NCBI GenBank assembly: GCA_964625225.1
Contig: CAZVAR010000018.1
Span: forward strand, 1-36,512
Length of the DNA stretch: 36,512 bases
Source: CAZVAR01 sp964625225
GTDB taxonomy: Bacteria > Pseudomonadota > Alphaproteobacteria > JAJUGE01
Direction of reading: 5' to 3'
Both the position numbers and the translations under genes were made by a program. Shown here in pieces: positions 31,198 to 36,512 of this stretch. Position 1 is the stretch's first letter. Each line of letters starts with the position of its first letter. Below the pieces are notes generated by a model, which had not been told where the DNA came from, did no database searches, and saw only the letters and a list, made by a program, of their open reading frames with translations.

Positions 31198-31676
31198 GAC
31201 TCCTCGCCCGGCCGCTCGATGAAGCCCGCTTCGCCCGCTACGGAACCGTGGTCCGTCGGCCGGCGTCCCCCGGGCGGACGGCACTGGACGGCATCCTCGG
31301 ATCCGGCCCGCCCGGGGGCAGGCTCCGGGCGTCGTTCAGCCGTTTCGAGCCGACCCCGCTGCCGACGCGGATCCCGCGGATGGAACGGCATCCGAAGTCG
31401 ATGCAGCTCTTTCTGCCGGTGACTGGGGATCGTTATCTCGTCGTCACCGCCCTCGGTACGGATGCGCCCGATCTGGACACGCTCCAGGCGTTTGTGGTCC
31501 CGGGCGACGTCGGCATCGGCTACGGGATCGGGGTTTGGCACGTACCGATGATGGTTCTGGCGGCCGACGCCACCTTCCTGGTGCTGATGCACCGCATCAG
31601 CCCCGAATCGGACGAGAACTGGCACACGCTCCGCGACCCGATCGAGGTCGTGGGCATCGAGGGGTCCGACATCTGA
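31194..31676 (+). CDS. allA: Ureidoglycolate lyase-type protein (AllA family)
   Basis: This 160-residue cupin-fold protein has the AllA blocks F-x-x-Y-G-T-V, MERHPKSMQLFLPVTGDRYLVVTA, D-L-D-T-L-Q-A-F-V-V-P-G, and GYGIGVWHVPMMVL. AllA splits ureidoglycolate into glyoxylate and urea (EC 4.3.2.3), the last step of allantoate use. The ATG overlaps the stop of the PuuE-type gene (ATGA), so the two are translationally coupled and probably act in one pathway. The usual W-H-H-P of the family is W-H-V-P here, a small departure near the presumed active site. No allantoate amidohydrolase gene lies in the window, so the step between the two enzymes must be supplied elsewhere. Confidence 0.82.
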   Translation: MRLLARPLDEARFARYGTVVRRPASPGRTALDGILGSGPPGGRLRASFSRFEPTPLPTRIPRMERHPKSMQLFLPVTGDRYLVVTALGTDAPDLDTLQAFVVPGDVGIGYGIGVWHVPMMVLAADATFLVLMHRISPESDENWHTLRDPIEVVGIEGSDI

Positions 31677-31707
31677 CACTCAACCGCGACCGGAGGAATT
31701 GGAAGCC

Positions 31708-32571
31708 ATGCTGCCTGTTGAACGCGCACGATCGTGGATGATGGCCCTCGGCGTCGCCGGATCCCTTGCCTTGGCCTCGGGTGGCGCTCTTGCACAGAAT
31801 GCGGGGCCGCTCAGGACAGGGCTCGATTTCGGCGTCGTGCCGTTCGGGATGATCGATGCCTCCGGCAACAAGGTCGGCTTCTCGATCGATCTGGCCGAAC
31901 TCATCGCCGAGCGTCTGGGCCGTCCCGGTTCCGAAGTGATCGATCAGGAGTTCTCCGGAATGTTCCCGGCGCTGTTCGCCGGCAAGTTCGAGTTCATCAT
32001 CACTCCGATGTTCATCACCAAGGAACGCGCCGAGCAGATGCTCTACACCGAGCCCTACTTCGCCGCGGACGCAGCGTTCGTCATCAGGAACGACGCCACC
32101 ATGAACGGGCTCGAAGATCTCCGCGGCAAAGTGCTCGCGGTCAACAACGGCACGCAGCACGATCGCTGGGCACAGGCGAACGCGGAGAAATACGGCTTCG
32201 AGATCCACCGCTACTCGAATGTGACCGAAACGATTCAGGCGGTGGCGACCGGACGCGCCTTCGCGACGGCCAATCAGTCGCCGACGATGATCTACGCGGC
32301 GTCGCAGAATAGGCGCGTGAAGGTCGGCTACGTCGATCGCACCGGCGACAATTTCGGGCTCGCATTCCGCAAGGACGACGTGGAAGGCCGCAACAAGGTC
32401 GAAGACATCCTCGAGTGCATGAAGCTCGACGGGACGCTCAAGGAACTCTACGTCAAGTGGTTCAAGGAAGATCCCGATCCGGACTCGAGCATCGCGAAGG
32501 TCTATGAAGGCTACGGCGTGCCGGGCATGCCGGGCTACGACCCGACGCCCCATACGCCGCAGTGCGGTTGA
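31708..32571 (+). CDS. Periplasmic solute-binding protein of the polar amino acid/ureide ABC importer
   Basis: This 287-residue family 3 binding protein has a signal peptide (hydrophobic core ALGVAGSLALASGGALA, cleavage before Q-N-A-G). The mature part has the SBP_bac_3 pattern: F-G-V-V-P-F-G-M-I-D, then NKVGFSIDLAELIAERLG, FEFIITPMFITKERAEQM, YTEPYFAADAAFVIR, LEDLRGKVLAVNNGTQHDRW and NFGLAFRKDD. The canonical Arg that clamps the amino acid carboxylate (usually T-x-x-R) is not in the common position: T-P-M-F-I-T-K-E-R stands there. A non-amino-acid ligand such as allantoate is therefore plausible. ATG 31708 gives a normal signal peptide; GGAGG lies 11 bp upstream. A pair of hairpins follows the gene. 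Confidence 0.85.
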   Translation: MLPVERARSWMMALGVAGSLALASGGALAQNAGPLRTGLDFGVVPFGMIDASGNKVGFSIDLAELIAERLGRPGSEVIDQEFSGMFPALFAGKFEFIITPMFITKERAEQMLYTEPYFAADAAFVIRNDATMNGLEDLRGKVLAVNNGTQHDRWAQANAEKYGFEIHRYSNVTETIQAVATGRAFATANQSPTMIYAASQNRRVKVGYVDRTGDNFGLAFRKDDVEGRNKVEDILECMKLDGTLKELYVKWFKEDPDPDSSIAKVYEGYGVPGMPGYDPTPHTPQCG

Positions 32572-32582
32572 TCGGCACGGGA

Positions 32583-32690
32583 CCCGGCGAGCCCGAGGCT
32601 CGCCGGGCGGCCGCGGACGGACCGTTCCGGACAAGGGTCCGTTGGCACCGCCGAGCTGCCGCACAGGGCCGGCCGGCTGAACCGGCCGGC
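32583..32690 (+). terminator. Two tandem hairpins between binding-protein and permease genes
   Basis: Hairpin 1 pairs CCCGGCGAGC (32583-32592) with GCTCGCCGGG (32598-32607), loop CCGAG. Hairpin 2 pairs GCCGGCCGG (32668-32676) with CCGGCCGGC (32682-32690), loop CTGAA. Both stems are perfect, and neither is followed by a T-tract. Such structures after a binding-protein gene commonly stabilise the upstream mRNA or attenuate read-through, so that more binding protein than permease is made. They lie in the 191-bp gap 32572-32762. Confidence 0.65.
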
Positions 32691-32762
32691 GCAGCCCGAT
32701 CCGCCGGCCGTCTTCGGACCGGCACTGGCGGTCCCTAGCGGCTGCAAAGACCGACGGCACCT

Positions 32763-33434
32763 ATGGACACTTTTCTACATCTCTTCTTCAACGTGGACGT
32801 AATGGTCCGCTATTTCCCGGACATCATGGAAGGCTTTTGGCTGACCGTGATGATGGCGGTGGCGATCACCGTCCTCGGGCTTTCGTTCGGACTCCTGCTT
32901 GCGTTCGTCCGCGCCTTCCAGATCCGGCCGGTCAACATCCTGATCGTGTTCTTCGTCGATCTGTTCCGTGCCGTGCCTCCTTTGGTGATCATTTATCTCT
33001 TTTACTTTGCGCTCCCCTATGCGGGGATCACGCTCGGCTCGGTGTCGGCCACGATCCTCACGCTGGCGCTCGTCCTCGGGGCGTTCTCGGAGGAAATCTA
33101 CTGGGCGGCGATCACCAGCCTGCCCCGCGGCCAGTGGGAGGCAGCGCGCTCGACGGGGCTGACGTTCGGGCAGACGCTCGTCTACGTGATCCTGAAGCAG
33201 GGCATCCGGCGGGCCGTTCCGATGCTCACCAACCGGACCATCGCGGTCACCAAGGGAACGGCGCTCGGGTCGACCGTCGCCGTCCAGGAGATCCTTAATC
33301 AGGCACTCTCGGCGCAGTCGCTCTCGGCGAACCCGTCGCCGCTGACCCTCGGCGCGCTCCTCTATCTGGTGATCTTCGCGCCAATGGTCGTCGGCAGCCG
33401 CTGGATCGAGCGCCGTTTCGCTTGGTCGCACTGA
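32763..33434 (+). CDS. ABC transporter permease, polar amino acid type (first subunit)
   Basis: This 223-residue HisM/GlnP-type inner-membrane permease has about five helices. It has the family N-terminus (F-W-L-T-V-M-M-A-V-A-I-T-V), FRAVPPLVIIYLFYFALPYAGI, and the ATPase-contact EAA loop ITSLPRGQWEAARSTGLT followed by LKQGIRRAVPMLTNRTIAVTKGT. It pairs with the second permease 9 bp downstream and with the ATPase at 29507. It lies after the two hairpins, so its expression may be lower than that of the binding protein. No strong ribosome-binding site is seen before ATG 32763. Confidence 0.9.
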   Translation: MDTFLHLFFNVDVMVRYFPDIMEGFWLTVMMAVAITVLGLSFGLLLAFVRAFQIRPVNILIVFFVDLFRAVPPLVIIYLFYFALPYAGITLGSVSATILTLALVLGAFSEEIYWAAITSLPRGQWEAARSTGLTFGQTLVYVILKQGIRRAVPMLTNRTIAVTKGTALGSTVAVQEILNQALSAQSLSANPSPLTLGALLYLVIFAPMVVGSRWIERRFAWSH

Positions 33435-33443
33435 GCCCGGCCG

Positions 33444-34115
33444 ATGGACGACTTCCTGTACAATTTCGCCAACGTCGAGTCGCTCGTCCAGATCTGGCCG
33501 CTGCTGCTCAAGGGTCTCTGGATGACCTGCCTGTTGGGCATTTCGACCGTCCTCGGCGGCGCCAGCCTCGGGCTCGCGATCGCATCACTGCACGCGCTCC
33601 GGCTGCGGTGGCTCAACCCGCTGCTGATCGTATGGGTGGACTTCTTCCGCTCCTTTCCCCCGATCGTCCTGCTGCTCTTCATCTATTACGGCTTGCCGGC
33701 GCTCGGCGTGGAGCTTCCGGCCTTCGCCGCGGCAGTCCTCGGGCTGTCCCTGAACAGCTCCGGCTACTACGGCGAGATCTTCCGCGCAGGCGTCGAAAGC
33801 ATCCCGAAGGGCCAGACCGAGGCGGCCCGCTCGACGGGGCTGTCGGCGGTCCAGGCCATCCTGTGGGTGGTGCTCCCGCAGGCCATCAAGAACGTCATTC
33901 CGCCGCTCACCACCAACACGCTCGAGGTGATCAAGAACAGCTCCATCGCCTCGGTCATAGCACTCCAGGAACTGCTGAAGTCGGCGCGGACGGCCGAGGG
34001 GCTCGTGTTCAACCCGACGCCGCTCGTTGCGGCGGCCGTCATCTATTTCATTCTTCTGTGGCCGATGGTGCGCCTCATCTCGGCCCTCGACAAACGCGAG
34101 ATCGCGCGGCACTGA
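33444..34115 (+). CDS. ABC transporter permease, polar amino acid type (second subunit)
   Basis: This second HisM/GlnP-type permease is also 223 residues. It has LWMTCLLGISTVLGGASLGLA, F-F-R-S-F-P-P-I-V-L-L-L-F, the EAA loop VESIPKGQTEAARSTGLS and V-L-P-Q-A-I-K-N-V-I-P-P-L-T-T-N-T-L-E. It forms a heterodimer with the upstream permease, judging by the 9-bp spacing. It is the last gene of the import operon, and a hairpin follows its stop at once. The next gene, the MFS exporter, is convergent. Confidence 0.9.
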   Translation: MDDFLYNFANVESLVQIWPLLLKGLWMTCLLGISTVLGGASLGLAIASLHALRLRWLNPLLIVWVDFFRSFPPIVLLLFIYYGLPALGVELPAFAAAVLGLSLNSSGYYGEIFRAGVESIPKGQTEAARSTGLSAVQAILWVVLPQAIKNVIPPLTTNTLEVIKNSSIASVIALQELLKSARTAEGLVFNPTPLVAAAVIYFILLWPMVRLISALDKREIARH

Positions 34116-34119
34116 ACGA

Positions 34120-34148
34120 CCCGGCCGCACGGGGCATGCGCGGCCGGG
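34120..34148 (+). terminator. Hairpin terminator after the ureide import operon
   Basis: CCCGGCCGC (34120-34128) pairs perfectly with GCGGCCGGG (34140-34148) around an 11-base loop, 5 bp after the last permease stop codon. A short G-T-rich stretch (GCGTTGTCGT) follows, but no true T-tract. Confidence 0.55.
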
Positions 34149-34223
34149 GCGTTGTCGTCTGTGAGCACCCGCCGGTCATGCTTGGCGTGCCTTTCGGAAG
34201 AGCCGAAGCCGTCGTTCTCCGGG

Positions 34224-35903
34224 TCAGGATGCCCGTGTCGGGTCGGTGAGCGCCTCACGCAGTTCGGCCGGACTGAAGGTGCCGCGCGGCGCCGGCCGGG
34301 TCGGGCGCTCGATCAGGCGACGGACGCGCGGCTCGCCTTCCCCCCGATGCAGGGCAAGCGCGTGCTCGGTGAGGGGGATGTCGGCCTGGGTCATTCTCTG
34401 ATTGTGCCGCACATAATCCAGCCAGGTCGGCAGGCGATAGGATTCGATCCACAGGCGCGGGTCGGCCAGGTCGCGCATCAGCGTCCAGTTGCGCGCGCCG
34501 TCGCGCCGCCGGATGCGCCGCCGATCGGCCATCGCACCGAGGAACTCGTCGATGTCGGCCTCGTCGATCACATATTCGATGGTGATGACGATGGGTCCGC
34601 TGCGGGACTGGATCTCCACCGCGAGGTCGGGCTCGGTCCAGCGATTGACCAGGTCGAGGTTCAGCCCCGAAATCGCCGGCAGCGGGATGCGCAGCCCGAT
34701 CAGGACGCAGGCGAACTGGACCCCGCCCGCGGCGCACAAGGCGAGCGGCAGCCCCTCCTCTGCCGCCGCAATGCCCCAGACCCAGCTTCCCAGCGCCATG
34801 CCGCCGAACGCCGCCATCTGGTAGAGGGCCAGCATCCGCGCCACCACCCAGCGCGGCGCGGACAGCTGGACGGTGACGTTGAAGGTCGACAGCGTCAGCA
34901 TCCACCCGGCTCCCGTGGCGGCCAGGGCAGCCATGCTGGCGGGCAGCCAGAAGGCGAACGCGAGGGCGATGGTGGCAAGACCGAAACCCGCGCAGCACCA
35001 GCGGATCATGCTCTCATTGGAGAGCAGGCGCCGCAGCTGCGGGCTGACCACGGCGCCGCCGACGGCGCCGGCCCCGAACGCGCCCAGAAGCAGCCCGTAG
35101 GTCAGGGGTCCGCCGCCCACCGTATCGCGCGCCACCAGCGGCAGCAGCGCCAGCACCGCACTGGCCGAGAAGCCGAAGAGCATCGCGCGCAGCAGCACCG
35201 ACCCGATCCGGCCGGACATGGCCGCATAGCGCAGGCCGGCCTCCATGGCCACCCGCAGTCCCTCGCGCGGCAGGGCCCGGGCGGGCCGCTCCGGCCTCCA
35301 GCGCGCCAGAACCAGGATCAGCCCGGTATAGCTGACAGCATTGACGACGAAGGCGGCGGCGGCGCCGGCGGCCGCCACGATCATGCCGCCGACCGCGGGG
35401 CCCGCGCTGCGCGCGAGATTGAAGCCCATCGAGTTCAGCGCCACCGCACCGGGGAGGTGGTCCCGCGGTACCATTTCCGCCACCGATGCCTGCCAAGCGG
35501 GACCGTTCAGCGCCGTTCCGCATCCGATCAGGAAGGTGAACAGCAGCAGCAGCCACGGGGTTATGAGCCCCATCCAGGTGCAAACGGTCAACGCGACCGA
35601 CACCACCAGCATGAAGATCTGCGCCGCAAGCATCATCTTGCGACGGTCGTAAGTGTCGGCCATCGCGCCCGCCGGCAGCGACAGCAGCATGATCGGCAGG
35701 GTCACCGAGGCCTGGACCAGGGCGACCAGTTCGGCGGTGCCGATCGAGGTCATCATCCAGGACGCGCCGACGGCCTGGATCAGGCCGCCGAAGTTCGATA
35801 CCAGGCTCGCGATCCAGACGGCGCGGAAGATCGGGCTCTGAAGCGGCGCAAGGAACGAGGGGCTCGAGCGGCGCGCGCCGGAATCGGAGTTCGCGGAGGC
35901 CAT
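34224..35903 (-). CDS. MFS_3-family exporter with a C-terminal soluble domain
   Basis: The 559-residue protein begins with a short Ser-rich N-terminus, then twelve predicted membrane helices (about residues 25-415). Motifs are FRAVWIASLVSNFGGLIQ, the cytoplasmic loop GAMADTYDRRKMM and FNLARSAGPAVGGMIVAAAG. This is the MFS_3 (PF05977) type, related to the enterobactin exporter EntS and to several drug exporters. The last 130 or so residues are soluble, with I-V-I-T-I-E-Y-V-I-D, W-T-L-M-R-D-L and W-L-D-Y-V-R-H-N-Q-R-M-T; they resemble a ferredoxin-like antibiotic-biosynthesis-monooxygenase fold often found fused in this family. The substrate is unknown. ATG 35903 follows a weak GAGA; the frame extends to 36215, but that part would overlap the hicA gene. 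Confidence 0.8.
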   Translation of the reverse strand: MASANSDSGARRSSPSFLAPLQSPIFRAVWIASLVSNFGGLIQAVGASWMMTSIGTAELVALVQASVTLPIMLLSLPAGAMADTYDRRKMMLAAQIFMLVVSVALTVCTWMGLITPWLLLLFTFLIGCGTALNGPAWQASVAEMVPRDHLPGAVALNSMGFNLARSAGPAVGGMIVAAAGAAAAFVVNAVSYTGLILVLARWRPERPARALPREGLRVAMEAGLRYAAMSGRIGSVLLRAMLFGFSASAVLALLPLVARDTVGGGPLTYGLLLGAFGAGAVGGAVVSPQLRRLLSNESMIRWCCAGFGLATIALAFAFWLPASMAALAATGAGWMLTLSTFNVTVQLSAPRWVVARMLALYQMAAFGGMALGSWVWGIAAAEEGLPLALCAAGGVQFACVLIGLRIPLPAISGLNLDLVNRWTEPDLAVEIQSRSGPIVITIEYVIDEADIDEFLGAMADRRRIRRRDGARNWTLMRDLADPRLWIESYRLPTWLDYVRHNQRMTQADIPLTEHALALHRGEGEPRVRRLIERPTRPAPRGTFSPAELREALTDPTRAS

Positions 35904-36006
35904 CGGTCTCAGATGCACCGCCCGCGGTCGCGAGGCAAGGCCGTTGCCCGCACCGGCCGGCGGGCGGCCCCACCCTTCGCCCCGAAGGCACCGCCCTGCA
36001 TCGAGG

Positions 36007-36270
36007 CTACCGCCCCACCCGGCCCGGCTTCGGGCGCCGGATCTGGTCGTCGGCCCATCCGGCGCCGTCCGAGACCTTGCGCAGTGTGCCGAGCGGCAGG
36101 GCGTCGCCGGCGCAGCGGTCGTAGATGACGGTCCGGCGGCCATCGGAATGACGGTGCACGCGGCTCGATCCCTTCCCGGCGCGGGCGACGACGCCGTCGC
36201 GTCCGAGGGCCGCAACGAGCTCGCGGACAGGAACGTTGCGAATCTGCCCGATGAGCCGCGGCGCGATCAT
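36007..36270 (-). CDS. hicA: HicA-like toxin (type II toxin-antitoxin system), atypical active site
   Basis: This 87-residue protein has the small double-stranded-RNA-binding-like HicA fold: VRELVAALGRDGVVAR, K-G-S, a basic strand, then LPLGTLRKVSDGAGW, matching the family's G-T-L-R-x-I-L-K-x-A-G. HicA toxins are ribosome-independent mRNA nucleases. The usual catalytic His right after G-S (G-S-H-H or G-S-N-H) is replaced: here the residues are S36-R37, with His only at 39 and 41, and the second common His (P-R-H or P-x-H) is also absent (YDRCAGD). It may use a shifted His or be inactive. It overlaps the hicB stop by 4 bp (ATGA). The C-terminal 12 residues are a basic tail. Confidence 0.7.
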   Translation of the reverse strand: MIAPRLIGQIRNVPVRELVAALGRDGVVARAGKGSSRVHRHSDGRRTVIYDRCAGDALPLGTLRKVSDGAGWADDQIRRPKPGRVGR

Positions 36271-36512
36271 GCGGCGTCGCGCGCGACCGTCACCACGGGC
36301 GCGTCGATGATCACAACGCCGTCCGGCAGCGGCTCACCGGTTTCGGGCATGTCCGCGACCGAGGCGTCCGCCGCGTCCTCTGTGGCCTTGAGCGCCTCGT
36401 CCCGGCGGTAGCCCCAGGCGGCGCAGCCCGGCAGCGCGTCGATCCGGGCGCTCCAGCGACCATCGGGACCTTCGCCGGCAACGCGAGGAATGGCCGCCGG
36501 CGCTCCACTCCT
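36267..36512 (-). CDS. hicB: HicB-like antitoxin, 5' end outside window
   Basis: Reading the minus strand from the right edge gives 81 residues without an interruption. They include EGPDGRWSARIDALPGCAAWG, then Y-R-R-D-E-A-L-K-A-T-E-D-A, D-M-P-E-T-G-E-P-L-P and a hydrophobic end V-V-I-I-D-A-P-V-V. This is the HicB antitoxin core (x-G-x-W-x-A-x-I-x-x-L-P-G-C, T-x-x-E-A-L, G-x-x-L-P). It binds and neutralises HicA. There is no room for a C-terminal DNA-binding domain: the protein ends right after the core, 13 residues past G-E-P-L-P-D. The order is antitoxin first, toxin second, with ATGA overlap at 36267-36270. The start codon lies beyond the window. Confidence 0.8.
   Translation of the reverse strand, partial: RSGAPAAIPRVAGEGPDGRWSARIDALPGCAAWGYRRDEALKATEDAADASVADMPETGEPLPDGVVIIDAPVVTVARDAA

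Noticed and set aside
34152..36128. A 658-residue open frame on the plus strand opposite the MFS gene
   Set aside because: Low-complexity Arg/Gly/His/Gln-rich translation with no family match; the minus-strand frame has twelve helices and MFS motifs.
1..36512. Search by eye for CRISPR repeats, tRNA/rRNA genes, insertion sequences and phage genes
   Set aside because: No regularly spaced repeats, no tRNA-like cloverleaf, no rRNA-like stretch and no transposase, integrase or structural phage protein were seen; a covariance-model scan would be needed for small RNAs.

Overview
The window reads as chromosomal DNA of a high-GC alphaproteobacterium, most likely a Rhodospirillales-like soil or aquatic species. 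This rests on the strong GC bias, the many GTG/TTG starts and ATGA stop/start overlaps, a PAS_5 protein of a type common in Rhodospirillales, a HemP-HmuRSTUV haem locus, and many small regulators between metabolic operons. I cannot name the species. I see no rRNA, tRNA, CRISPR array, insertion sequence or prophage.

Layout: (i) 2-3306 holds the C-terminal part of an RbbA-type ABC ATPase/permease (cut by the left edge), its partner permease YhhJ and an LpxR-type lipid A deacylase, apparently one operon. (ii) 3475-3684 is a small two-helix membrane protein on the minus strand. (iii) 3848-7097 holds a GH65 disaccharide phosphorylase and, convergent with it, a beta-phosphoglucomutase-like HAD enzyme; their 3' ends overlap by 20 bp. 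(iv) 7543-9906 pairs an endonuclease/exonuclease/phosphatase-fold protein with a phospholipase D/cardiolipin synthase-like protein. (v) 10108-15297 is an AcrR-type repressor divergent from an AcrAB-type RND pump, with a palindromic operator between them; no outer-membrane channel gene is present. (vi) 15748-22042 is a sensory block: a chemotaxis receptor, an FNR-type regulator carrying four candidate Fe-S cysteines, a PAS_5 protein and a soluble three-PAS histidine kinase. (vii) 22248-28621 is a haem uptake operon (hemP, TonB-dependent receptor, hmuS, hmuT, hmuU, hmuV) behind a promoter that overlaps a Fur-like 7-1-7 operator. (viii) 29008-34115 starts with the decayed N-terminus of a dihydropyrimidinase/hydantoinase gene. 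It continues with a polar amino acid-type ABC importer (ATPase, binding protein, two permeases) interleaved with a PuuE-type allantoinase and an AllA-type ureidoglycolate lyase, so import and breakdown of a ureide are probably coupled. (ix) 34224-35903 is an MFS_3 exporter on the minus strand. (x) 36007-36512 is a HicB-HicA toxin-antitoxin pair cut by the right edge.

How they fit together: most blocks are self-contained transport-plus-enzyme units with their own local control. The best regulatory evidence is the AcrR/TtgR-like operator at 10790-10814 and the Fur-like operator at 22254-22270. The points most worth following are the FNR-like protein with a full cysteine set but an altered recognition helix, the ureide operon with its hydantoinase relic and structured intergenic RNA, and the HicA homologue that lacks the usual catalytic histidine.
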